Shown one piece after another: positions 17,640 through 25,662 of a stretch of DNA of 64,000 nt (within the stretch, counting starts at the first letter, position 1; each line of letters opens with the position of its first letter). The notes beneath the pieces were generated by a model that was given only the letters and a program-made list of their open reading frames with translations, was not told where the DNA came from and searched no databases. Origin of the DNA: CAJCIW01 sp963833965 (GTDB lineage: Bacteria > Chlamydiota > Chlamydiia > Chlamydiales > Rhabdochlamydiaceae); assembly GCA_963833965.1 (NCBI GenBank), contig CAWHZZ010000002.1:326672-390671 (forward strand), written 5' to 3'. Position numbers and translations under genes: made by a program.

Positions 17640-17674
17640 CCATTAAGCTTCCGCCTTTAGGCGTGAGTTGTTTA
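17640..17674 (+). mobile_element. Right end of the TnpB element (possible omega-RNA 3' part)
   Basis: Immediately after the tnpB stop lies aagcttccgcctttaggcgtgag, with the hairpin CGCC-TTTA-GGCG. This is the usual subterminal hairpin of IS200/IS605 right ends, and it is where omega RNA scaffolds of TnpB systems are located. The final bases run directly into the last codon and stop of sctU (17672-17674), so the element ends at, or trims, the sctU terminus. Confidence 0.6.
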
Positions 17675-18742
17675 CTTAAAAAGCTCTGTTGTTGTCTCCA
17701 AGGATTCGATGCCTTCCAACCAGCGCAGGATCTCCGCTACTGCCTGATAAGTCTCCTCAGGGATATATTCACTGATTTTCCCTTTTTCAAAAAGGATTTG
17801 TGCCAAACTCACATTGCGCATGATCGGAATTCCATTTTCTTGGGCGACCTTTATGATCATATCGGCAACCGGCCCTTTCCCCATCGTCACGATCTTCGGC
17901 GCCGGCTCCTTCTCGGGGTCGTATTCGACGGCCACGGCGATATGGGTAGGATTGGTGATGATTGCCTTAGCGCGCTTGACAGACAGCGGGCCTTCCTGAT
18001 AAGCGATCTCTTGGGCAGTCTGGCGCCGCCGACTTTTGATGTGGGGATCGCCCTCTGTATCCTTAAATTCTTGTTTTACTTCAAACTTTTCCATCTTCAT
18101 TTCTTTGGCGAAATTTCTTTTTTGGAAGACGAGGTCGAAGACGGCGATCACTAAAAAGAAAATTCCGACGCGGATGATGACCTTGATCAAAAAGTCAGCG
18201 AAGACCATCGCGCTGCCCTGCACAGGCAAGGCCGCTGTGGAAATGATTTCAGGAATGCTGTACCAGACCACCGACCAGATCAGGATCAAAGCTCCTGCGA
18301 TCTTGAAGATCGACTTCAAGAGTTCGAACAAAGTTTTAAATTTAAAGAGATTTTTAATATTGGTCACGGGATTCAGCCGCTTGATGTCGGGCTTCATCGC
18401 CTCGACAGAAAACATCGGCCCGACAATGAGAAAGTTCGTCAGAATGCCGATACACCCCGTCAGCACCATGATCGGCATGCTCGTATTGAAAATCACTTGG
18501 ATCGCTTGATTAAAAATGCCCCCGGCGCGGTTCTGCATGTCGATATTGGTCCCGGAAAGCTTGAACATGGCGATAATATAAGAGGCCAGAACCTGGAAAA
18601 GATACCCAGAGCTGATGATCACAGTGGCAATGGAGACAATGAATGTAAAAGCCGAGGGAAAGTCCTGCGATTTGGCGACCTGTCCCTTTTTGCGCGCATC
18701 GCGCAGCTTCTTCGGGGTCGCCTTTTCTGTTTTTTCTGCCAT
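17672..18742 (-). CDS. sctU: Type III secretion switch protein SctU (YscU/FlhB family)
   Basis: SctU sits beside the export gate and switches substrate class after self-cleavage. The 356-residue product has a short basic N-terminus (EKTEKATPKKLRDARKKG), four membrane segments between about residues 30 and 205, and a cytosolic domain with the autocleavage motif NPTH at 264-267. Cleavage before Pro265 is expected from the family. In Chlamydia the gene (CT091) adjoins lcrD; here the TnpB element separates them. The C-terminus ends right at the element boundary, so the last few residues may have been altered by the insertion. Confidence 0.94.
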   Translation of the reverse strand: MAEKTEKATPKKLRDARKKGQVAKSQDFPSAFTFIVSIATVIISSGYLFQVLASYIIAMFKLSGTNIDMQNRAGGIFNQAIQVIFNTSMPIMVLTGCIGILTNFLIVGPMFSVEAMKPDIKRLNPVTNIKNLFKFKTLFELLKSIFKIAGALILIWSVVWYSIPEIISTAALPVQGSAMVFADFLIKVIIRVGIFFLVIAVFDLVFQKRNFAKEMKMEKFEVKQEFKDTEGDPHIKSRRRQTAQEIAYQEGPLSVKRAKAIITNPTHIAVAVEYDPEKEPAPKIVTMGKGPVADMIIKVAQENGIPIMRNVSLAQILFEKGKISEYIPEETYQAVAEILRWLEGIESLETTTELFK

Positions 18743-18841
18743 GCAATGTCTATGTAGGTGTAAAAACCATCTACGTCACATTGCAATCTATAGAAAAGCC
18801 GCTCTTAGATCAAGGGAAAATGGCTTAAAAAAACTCTTTGA

Positions 18842-20527
18842 TTATACCTTAGGACCCTTCGCCACAAAGAAGTTATCATTCTTTGTTTGGTACCGTGTCC
18901 AATAGGGGTAAGGCTCACCGAGTTTGATTTCTGCGTTTTGAAAGCGCGTTTGCAGGTAGTCCACGGTCTTCTGACGCGCTAATGGGACATATTTGGAATC
19001 CGGGCTTACGATTCCTTTTTTCCTTGGAAGCCATCCACGAAACCCCTCGAACAATTGTTCCGGGGAAGGTGTTCGGCGGAATTTTGTCAAGTCAATTTCC
19101 TTAAGATATTCTTGGTATAGGGCGCTTGAAGCGAGATTATCTTTTCCGCCGATTTCTTGAAGGAAATTGTTCATACACTCATTTAGCTCTTGGTAGTACT
19201 TACTATCATCTTTAGTAGGGATAGTCAATAAGACGTGATTGAATGTCCAAGTATCAATCTCGCTGCTGTGTTCGATATATTGAAATGCGCTTTCAAAGAT
19301 CAACAAACTTTCAGGATCGAGTGTAAGGATCGAGGTCAATCGATCGACAATCCCTGGATCGAAAAATTTCCACGTCGACTGATCGACGACCACTTTGGAG
19401 AAGAGGCGTTGAATGGTGGACATCTCCGCAGAATCGTTGCAGCTGAGGATCAGATGCAATCGGTCAGGAGTAAGTTCTTTCGATTTTCTCAACTTTGGGT
19501 CCAACGACACCCAGATCGTATTCGGCTCATTAGGCAAGGGCTCATCCGGTGTGCGACCAATGAAGAGACAAACCTTTTTCCCCTCGGCAATGAATTGCAT
19601 AATTTTTTTAATGACCGCGGCATTATTTCTCACTTTAACCCCTTCTAGCGATCCCGTTGCTACGAAGAAGTTGTCGTAATCGCCTCGATATTTTGTCCAA
19701 AAAGGGTAGGGAGTGTTGAGTTTTAACTCGACGTTTTCATAACGAGAGTCGAGGTATTCCACTGTTTTTTGCCGCGCCAGAGGAATGTATTTAGCGAGAG
19801 GATACGAAATCCCTTTTTTCTCAGCGAGCCAAAGTCTAAAATCGGATAGCAGATCATCGATGGTGGACACTTGGACGAGTTCCTCGGGAAGAGTGATTAT
19901 GAATTTCTTATAAAGAGCGTTGGAAGCGAGGTTTTCCTTGCCGCCAATTTCTTGAATAAAGTTGTCTAAACATGCTTGAGACGCTTCGTAGTACTCTGTG
20001 ACTTCCTTATTAAATTTCTCTTCGTTTACTCCAATATTATTCCAATGGTGATCGAATTCCCAATCTTCTATATTGGGAGCCGGGCTGGCCATTTGGATTA
20101 AACTTTCAAAGACTAGCGAAGTACCACCATCAACCACATTCAATGTCGAGGTCAATCGATCGACAATCCCTGGATCGAAAAATTTCATCGTCGATTGGTC
20201 GACGACCACTTTGTGGAATAGATGTTGAATCATGGCCATTTCCGCGCTGTCATTGCCGCTCAATATCAAATGCAATCGATCTGCTGGAAGCTCATCTGCG
20301 GTTCTCAAAGAAGGATCTAGGGAGACCCAGATCTGTTTGGAGTGACTTGGCAGAGGTAGTGGCTCTGCTGGGCCGCGGCCAACGAATAGGCAAACTTCAA
20401 AGCCTTGAGCGATGTAGTTTTTGATTTTCTGAATTGTCGCTCGATTGTTATCAAGTTTAAGGGTCTCTAATGGGTCTTGAAAAACCGTTGATGTTGTTAA
20501 AGAACTTGAGCTAAGATGTACTGCCAT
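18842..20527 (-). CDS. Orphan protein of two homologous approximately 270-residue halves
   Basis: The 561-residue product is a clear internal duplication. Residues about 18-290 and 291-561 share the order: hydrophobic strand with GR (CLFVGRGP / CLFIGRTP), IWVSLDP, LHLILSxNDSAEM, VVVDQST, KFFDPGIVDRLTS, ALYxxxxxxxPEE/DLTK, IPLARQKTV and PYPxWT. The strand-Gly start and the acidic turn after VVVDQS recall a Rossmann-like fold, but I cannot assign a family. There is no signal peptide. AAGGA precedes the ATG. It lies 10 bases after a small gene on the same strand, probably one transcript. A cytosolic enzyme-like protein or a secreted effector are both possible. Confidence 0.75.
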   Translation of the reverse strand: MAVHLSSSSLTTSTVFQDPLETLKLDNNRATIQKIKNYIAQGFEVCLFVGRGPAEPLPLPSHSKQIWVSLDPSLRTADELPADRLHLILSGNDSAEMAMIQHLFHKVVVDQSTMKFFDPGIVDRLTSTLNVVDGGTSLVFESLIQMASPAPNIEDWEFDHHWNNIGVNEEKFNKEVTEYYEASQACLDNFIQEIGGKENLASNALYKKFIITLPEELVQVSTIDDLLSDFRLWLAEKKGISYPLAKYIPLARQKTVEYLDSRYENVELKLNTPYPFWTKYRGDYDNFFVATGSLEGVKVRNNAAVIKKIMQFIAEGKKVCLFIGRTPDEPLPNEPNTIWVSLDPKLRKSKELTPDRLHLILSCNDSAEMSTIQRLFSKVVVDQSTWKFFDPGIVDRLTSILTLDPESLLIFESAFQYIEHSSEIDTWTFNHVLLTIPTKDDSKYYQELNECMNNFLQEIGGKDNLASSALYQEYLKEIDLTKFRRTPSPEQLFEGFRGWLPRKKGIVSPDSKYVPLARQKTVDYLQTRFQNAEIKLGEPYPYWTRYQTKNDNFFVAKGPKV

Positions 20528-20536
20528 TTTTATTCC

Positions 20537-20767
20537 TTAATTAAATAATTTATCGAATATTTTATTCACTGCAGCTTCAGGATCTGGATCAATCGTAGTT
20601 GTTAATAATGAAGATTCTAAAGGAGGATCCGCATCTAAAACGAGATTGTAAAATTCCAGGTCGTCTGTGCGTATACTTGCTTTGAGCGCATGAAGAATAG
20701 TTAGTTTGTTCATTTTTTCGTTTTGTGAAATATATTTTTTCAATGCGTCTTTGTCTAAGTTTATCAA
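20537..20767 (-). CDS. Small hypothetical protein, possibly a truncated N-terminal remnant
   Basis: This 76-codon frame starts with TTG at 20767, has no good ribosome site and could be read further upstream without an ATG. The product is helical and acidic (LTILHALKASIRTDDLEFYNLVL), faintly like an ankyrin-type helix pair. It ends 10 bases before the duplicated 561-residue protein. It may be a real small partner or the decayed end of a larger gene. Bases 20768-20937 upstream are AT-rich and hold nothing I can name. Confidence 0.4.
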   Translation of the reverse strand: MINLDKDALKKYISQNEKMNKLTILHALKASIRTDDLEFYNLVLDADPPLESSLLTTTIDPDPEAAVNKIFDKLFN

Positions 20768-20937
20768 AGCTTCATTAATTCGGCATGGATATAGTTTTTT
20801 TGGATTAAGTTTTAATCTTTTTTTTCACTAAATGTGGTCATATATATAATTAATTTTCTGTTAATAAAAAATTATTTATTATAATTCAACAAAAGCGTAA
20901 GTGATTGATTAGTCAGTGGGGACAAGGTCTTAATGTC

Positions 20938-21612
20938 TTAAAATCTGGCGCCGAGGCCTCCGCCAACTTTAAATCCACCGACGTTATGATCGTGGTGGAA
21001 ATGGATGGGCAGATAGAGATAATCGGCAAATAAAGAAAGGTAAGCATGAGGACCAAAATAGATCTGACCGCCGGATTTGGCGACGCCCCCGAATGCCCAC
21101 TTAAATTTGTGATCGTGGGAGGTTTTGCTCTGGCCGCAGCGCAAGTCGTTCTCAATGAATACACCTCCAGCGTCTATGCCTGCTCCAAGATATAGAAACA
21201 GTTTTTCGCGAAAAGCTCTTTTCACAAATTTGAGGCCCACGCTAAGATCGACAATATCAATTTTGGTGTGGCAATGCCCCGTCGTTCCATCCATGAAGAT
21301 CCATTCCAGATTTTCCCAGATTTCGAGCCAATGGTGATTTTTCAATGTCCTAGCTGCTTCAAGCTGAAGGCTTAAGCCCACGTCCCCATAAATTTTTCTG
21401 AATTTTCCCCAGGAGGGGAAAAAAGCAGCAGCGCGTGGTTCTAGAGTATTGAGATGGTCGTTTGTTTTTTTGGGGGTTGAAGCGATGGGAGTTTGAGGCC
21501 ATTGCTCTTGGGCCACGACTATGCCAGAACCTTCAAGCGGTTTCGTGCAGGTAAGCGACAAAACTACGCAAAACGAATAGATGAGGGCTAGTGTGATATT
21601 CTTTTTAATCAT
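20938..21612 (-). CDS. Small outer-membrane-barrel-like protein
   Basis: The 224-residue protein has a signal peptide (hydrophobic residues 5-22). Its second half alternates short amphipathic strands (LSLQLEAARTL, VGLKFVKRAF, LYLGAGIDAGGVF, AYLSLFADYLYLPIHFHH) and ends GGLGARF with a C-terminal Phe. That pattern suggests an eight-stranded outer membrane barrel. It contains a His-rich run (HFHHDH) near the end. The gene starts eight bases inside the end of the DUF11 protein gene, so both are translated from one message and may form a surface unit. No specific family is recognised. Confidence 0.65.
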   Translation of the reverse strand: MIKKNITLALIYSFCVVLSLTCTKPLEGSGIVVAQEQWPQTPIASTPKKTNDHLNTLEPRAAAFFPSWGKFRKIYGDVGLSLQLEAARTLKNHHWLEIWENLEWIFMDGTTGHCHTKIDIVDLSVGLKFVKRAFREKLFLYLGAGIDAGGVFIENDLRCGQSKTSHDHKFKWAFGGVAKSGGQIYFGPHAYLSLFADYLYLPIHFHHDHNVGGFKVGGGLGARF

Positions 21613-23605
21613 GAGTTATTGTGATTTTAGTGGGTAGGCTTTGTAAATTGTTTGGATACACAGCGACAATGGTGTACTTATTGGGGTTCTGATGAGAATC
21701 GAGACATGTGTCAAAAACAAAGGGCCCAAAGCTTGGAATTCTTTCCACGAATTTTCCTGCGTAAAAAATTTCGTAATACAGAACAGTGGGTAGTATTACA
21801 GAGGTCCATGTCGCTTTCAAGGTGCGGCCTGTTGTATCGAGGAACGGGCATTTTTTGACTTTTCCTTTAAAATTTCCGTTCGCTATTCCTGGCATCAGTT
21901 CGGAGCGAAGACGAATTGTCACGATGTTAGAATCATTTGAATTTTGAATAGGCTGTGCACTGCTGCAAGCGAAAAACTCAAAAGAAGACGAGGCAAAGTT
22001 TTGGAAAAGGTTGCCAGAGACAGGAGGCGAGGCGATGAGAGCGGTGTATTCTACAATGACTGTATCTCCAATATTGATCGTTCCCAGCGGGACGCCTGCG
22101 ATCAGGTCCGGATTGGGTACCACAACGTTGTTCACTTTAAGCGTCTGAAGCAAAAGCCCCGTTTCAAGGACATCTGTAAAAAGAACATTGTCGGCAGCTG
22201 TAGCTCCCGAATTCATGATTGTGGCAGTAAAAGTAACGATATCGCCAATGGACGACACAATGTTGTCCTGTCCATTGACCTTTTTGATGGGTACGATGAC
22301 CGGAGAGAAGACCATGATCTGTAAGCCCAAGGCATTAATCATGTAATCGTCGCCTACGGTGGTTCCAAGAGCGAATGCAGTCATTTGATTAGGCAGAATT
22401 GTCCAGGTGCAATCCACATTGGTGATATCGTATCCTTGTCTGCCTTGAGGAACATCCATCACCGAAGGAATCGCATTATAGGTGCAATAAGTTCCCGTTG
22501 TGTCGATTAATTGACCTGTATCGTCATTGATCTGCGAACAGAAGAAATTGTCTATGGGATTATTCGGACCAAACAAAGGCAGTAAACTCAACGGAGTCGG
22601 CCCAAATTGCATTGTGTCACCTGTTTTTAGGGCATCTCCTTCGACAGCACTCACAAGAAGCCGGGATGTCCCCATTGGACCGGGCGGCTCAGCGCAAAAT
22701 CCGGTGACTTGGGCGGGTGGTTCATCGGTACGCGAGGCTTGCTGACTACCGACAAATATAGACATATTATTGACGTTGCTGGCTGGATTCCTGTACATGA
22801 TCGCCAATGTCCATCCGGCGGCATTGTGCGTATCGTCCGTTGCTGAAACCGTTGCAGGTACTCCTCCTACAATATATGTCCCATTGGGATTTGCTAAAGA
22901 AGGAGCGGTAAAGAGAGCTGTCACATTTGCGCTGCGCGTATAGTTTCCAGCGCAATAAAAAGGTTGTACGTCTGGAGCAGGATTTTGCGAGATCATCGCT
23001 GTTGCGGGATCAGCGACAATGGAATGGACTTGGTTGTCGGGAGTGATAAGAGTAATAGGTCCATTGGCAAAATTGAGAACACAATTGGGATCTACGCCAA
23101 ATCCAATTCCGGTCATGGTCGAATCGCTACAGTAGTAACCATAGCTGCCGCTCCATACCAATTCCGCATAAAGAATGGTGCTCCCGGTTGGAATGTTCAA
23201 CACAGCTGATGAGCTATTCTGCTGCCAGCTTAGAGTCGTTCCTGCTGGACTGCCATCTCCTGTGGTGACACTCGTAAAGATGCCAGCCATTTGTGAATCG
23301 TCTACTGTCGTAAATGCGCCTATTGAGTCTGAAAGGCCCGGCTCATTCATGCATAATGCTTTACTTAAACCAAGAGTATTCCCAATGAAAGTCAGAGCCC
23401 CATGTTCTCCGGTAATCGCCATGCGGAGTATGTAGGAATTAGGCGCGTTCATCAAACATGGTCCTCTAGGCTGTTCTGGACAATCCACAGAAGGAGTACA
23501 AGGACATGGGTCTGCCCAAATCATGGAAGACAATGTCAAGAAGAAACTTAATATAATTATGCATTTTTGAAAGGAGAGAGCGAATAATTTGTTAGGAGGG
23601 GCCAC
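21605..23605 (-). CDS. Secreted DUF11-domain surface protein
   Basis: The 666-residue protein has a signal peptide (residues about 8-31), then a Cys-rich start (CPCTPSVDCP). Its N-terminal half includes GGVPATVSATDDTHNAAGW, a conserved block that I associate with DUF11 surface proteins of Gram-positive bacteria. A DUF11-type Ig-like domain follows at about 450-540 (VSSIGDIVTFTATIMNSGAT, then FTDVLETGLLLQTLKVN). DUF11 repeats also occur in chlamydial OmcB. Even Cys spacing suggests disulfides outside the cytoplasm. The C-terminus looks like a fibronectin-like strand domain. It overlaps the following barrel-like gene by eight bases. Horizontal origin is possible but unproven. Confidence 0.7.
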   Translation of the reverse strand: MAPPNKLFALSFQKCIIILSFFLTLSSMIWADPCPCTPSVDCPEQPRGPCLMNAPNSYILRMAITGEHGALTFIGNTLGLSKALCMNEPGLSDSIGAFTTVDDSQMAGIFTSVTTGDGSPAGTTLSWQQNSSSAVLNIPTGSTILYAELVWSGSYGYYCSDSTMTGIGFGVDPNCVLNFANGPITLITPDNQVHSIVADPATAMISQNPAPDVQPFYCAGNYTRSANVTALFTAPSLANPNGTYIVGGVPATVSATDDTHNAAGWTLAIMYRNPASNVNNMSIFVGSQQASRTDEPPAQVTGFCAEPPGPMGTSRLLVSAVEGDALKTGDTMQFGPTPLSLLPLFGPNNPIDNFFCSQINDDTGQLIDTTGTYCTYNAIPSVMDVPQGRQGYDITNVDCTWTILPNQMTAFALGTTVGDDYMINALGLQIMVFSPVIVPIKKVNGQDNIVSSIGDIVTFTATIMNSGATAADNVLFTDVLETGLLLQTLKVNNVVVPNPDLIAGVPLGTINIGDTVIVEYTALIASPPVSGNLFQNFASSSFEFFACSSAQPIQNSNDSNIVTIRLRSELMPGIANGNFKGKVKKCPFLDTTGRTLKATWTSVILPTVLYYEIFYAGKFVERIPSFGPFVFDTCLDSHQNPNKYTIVAVYPNNLQSLPTKITITHD

Positions 23606-23710
23606 AGTGTAAATCCCAATTAGTGAGTGTTGAAATTTTCTTTTATCTCAATAAAAGGTAATTTATTCTAGTGTTTTTTTTTGCAGAGGGAATATTTCAG
23701 AATCGACCGA

Positions 23711-24847
23711 TTATTCCGAACCGCTCTGCAATTCCAGTTTGATGGAGATCAGCTTAAAGAGATCTTGGGCGGTGAGAATACCTACGAGTTGCTTGCCTTT
23801 GACGACGAGGAGGATGGGCATTTCTGACCGGTTCATGATGTCAAGGGCTTCTAGGGCGCTGGTTTCAGGGGAAACCGTTTTGCATTGGGATGAGGCGACC
23901 ATCGCTTTTTTGACAGTAACCTTCGCCCAATTCTCCGAAGGGATCGATTTGATTTCCCTCAAGCTGATGTAACCGATCAGCGTTCCGTCTTCTGTGACGG
24001 GATAGAGGTGATGATAAGAATGGTAAACGTATTTTTCGACGAATTCCTCAATAGATATATCTGGAGACACACTGATGGGCTTCTTCGTCATGAACTTTTG
24101 GACTTTTTCGCCATGCAATTCGTGCGTGATGATATGCTGCGATCGCGACATGGCGGCTGCGCGCTGCAAAAATAGACCTAAGATCACGAACCACACACCG
24201 GCGATGATATTTCCCGTGATGAGGGCAAAAATTCCAAAGAAGATCAAGAGCATGCCGAAACCCGCTCCCACTCTGGAAGCGATTTTTGTTGCCCACTCGG
24301 AGTCTTTCTTGCTCCACCACAAAATGGAGCGGAAAATCCGTCCTCCATCAAGTGGAAAGGCGGGGATCAGATTGAAAATGGCGAGAACAAGATTAATGAT
24401 AGCAAGGTACTTTGTCACGCCTGTCACAGTGATCGGCCAATGCGAGTGAAGGCCCGAAAGGGTCAATAGGTACAGGCCTCCTGCAAGAATCACGCTGACG
24501 ATGGGGCCTGCAATCGCTATCAAAAATTCGATCTTGGGTGTTTGCGGCTCTTTTTTGATTTCAGCGACGCCGCCGAAAATGAAAAGAGTGATTTGCGCAA
24601 TGGGGAGTTTAAAATGTTTGGCCACCATCGCATGGCCCAGTTCGTGCAAGATCACACACACGAACAGCCCAAGCATGCCTGCAATTCCCATTGTCCAATA
24701 GGCGCTTAACGAAAGATTCGGATAATAGAAGGGGAAATAGCCCGCCGCCAGCGACCAGGCGAGCAGGATTGCAATGACAAACCAGCTAAAGTCAATGCCG
24801 ATCTTTATCCCAGCGATGGTGAGAAAGTTGAATCGTCTTCCAAACAT
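23711..24847 (-). CDS. M50 site-2-type metalloprotease with CBS domains
   Basis: Site-2 proteases cut membrane-embedded segments of regulatory proteins. The 378-residue product has five to six membrane segments. The zinc motif HELGHAMVAKH (near residue 69) lies in one segment and NLIPAFPLDGGR, the family's third-ligand motif, in another (near residue 160). Residues about 250-370 form a pair of CBS domains, which bind adenosyl compounds in other proteins and may gate activity. This M50-CBS architecture is widespread. No substrate candidate is adjacent. It stands alone and is transcribed away from the toxin-antitoxin pair. Confidence 0.88.
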   Translation of the reverse strand: MFGRRFNFLTIAGIKIGIDFSWFVIAILLAWSLAAGYFPFYYPNLSLSAYWTMGIAGMLGLFVCVILHELGHAMVAKHFKLPIAQITLFIFGGVAEIKKEPQTPKIEFLIAIAGPIVSVILAGGLYLLTLSGLHSHWPITVTGVTKYLAIINLVLAIFNLIPAFPLDGGRIFRSILWWSKKDSEWATKIASRVGAGFGMLLIFFGIFALITGNIIAGVWFVILGLFLQRAAAMSRSQHIITHELHGEKVQKFMTKKPISVSPDISIEEFVEKYVYHSYHHLYPVTEDGTLIGYISLREIKSIPSENWAKVTVKKAMVASSQCKTVSPETSALEALDIMNRSEMPILLVVKGKQLVGILTAQDLFKLISIKLELQSGSE

Positions 24848-24971
24848 ATTTTCTCTGTAACAGATTGGTGGGAAGACTTACAGAAAAATTTTCGATAGTT
24901 CGTTGAATTTCGTCTTGATTCTGTACCATTAAAATGATACTATGCCCTTGATAGATAAAGGCGAGAATGGC

Positions 24972-25361
24972 ATGAAGCAATACATTGCATATGTGGGAGC
25001 AGAATTCACCATTGAATGGTATTACGATGTAAAAGGGCAATCACAGGCTTTGGAATATTTTAGCAAGCAACCTAAGGATAAGCAGCGCAAAATTCTTAAT
25101 CTTTTTCGATTGATGGGTGAGCAGGGAAAGATATTTGATCAAACCAAATTTCGTAATGAAGGCGAAAAAATTTACGCATTTAAACCTCAACCAGACCGGT
25201 ATTTATGCTTTTTCTTCACAGGAAAGAAAATTGTTATTACGAATGCTTTCCTAAAAAAATCGCAAAAGCTTCCATTAAATGAAAAGGAACAGGCGCTTAA
25301 GGCTCATGTTAGCTTTGAAGAAAGAATAAAAAGAGGGATTTACTATGAAGAAAAAAACTAA
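24972..25361 (+). CDS. HigB/RelE-type toxin (phage Gp49-like)
   Basis: The product of about 129 residues has the Gp49/HigB layout: FxxxPxxxQxKILxLFRLMGEQG, then KIYAFKPQPDRYLCFFF and IVITNAFLKKSQKLP near the end, the segments that carry catalytic basic residues in RelE-fold mRNA endonucleases. An in-frame ATG at 24942 would add ten residues; I prefer 24972 behind GGCGAG. The gene overlaps the start of the antitoxin gene by 17 bases, with toxin first, as in higBA. It lies in an accessory stretch between the M50 protease and the methyltransferase. Confidence 0.82.
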   Translation: MKQYIAYVGAEFTIEWYYDVKGQSQALEYFSKQPKDKQRKILNLFRLMGEQGKIFDQTKFRNEGEKIYAFKPQPDRYLCFFFTGKKIVITNAFLKKSQKLPLNEKEQALKAHVSFEERIKRGIYYEEKN

Positions 25362-25653
25362 AACTACTTATGAAAAATTCATTGAGAATAAACATCAAAA
25401 AAAAATCCTCGACCGAGAATACCGAGAGCTTTTGATCTCAGAATTGTTACTCGCTGCCATGGAAGAAGATCATATCTCTGTTAGAAAACTAGCTGCAGAA
25501 GCTGAAGTATCGCCTACAATTATTCAGAGTTTAAAATCGGGAAAAAAAACGAATATCACCATCGAAACACTCTCAAGAATTCTCGATGTAGTAGGCTATC
25601 AAATTATATTAGCACCGAAAAGTGGTGCGGGTCCACGTCTTAAAATGGCATAA
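25345..25653 (+). CDS. Xre-type HTH antitoxin (HigA-like)
   Basis: The 102-residue product has a helix-turn-helix at about residues 43-85: ISVRKLAAEAEVSPTIIQSLKSGKKTNITIETLSRIL, the Xre pattern of two short helices with a Gly turn. It should neutralise the upstream toxin and repress the shared promoter at about 24850-24940. Start and stop of the pair overlap, which supports coupled translation. The basic C-terminus (GPRLKMA) is short and probably disordered. Confidence 0.85.
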   Translation: MKKKTKTTYEKFIENKHQKKILDREYRELLISELLLAAMEEDHISVRKLAAEAEVSPTIIQSLKSGKKTNITIETLSRILDVVGYQIILAPKSGAGPRLKMA

Positions 25654-25662
25654 TCGCAACAA

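Noticed and set aside
24792..25040. 82-codon minus-strand frame
   Set aside because: It straddles the starts of two supported genes in opposite directions and has no ribosome site or motif.
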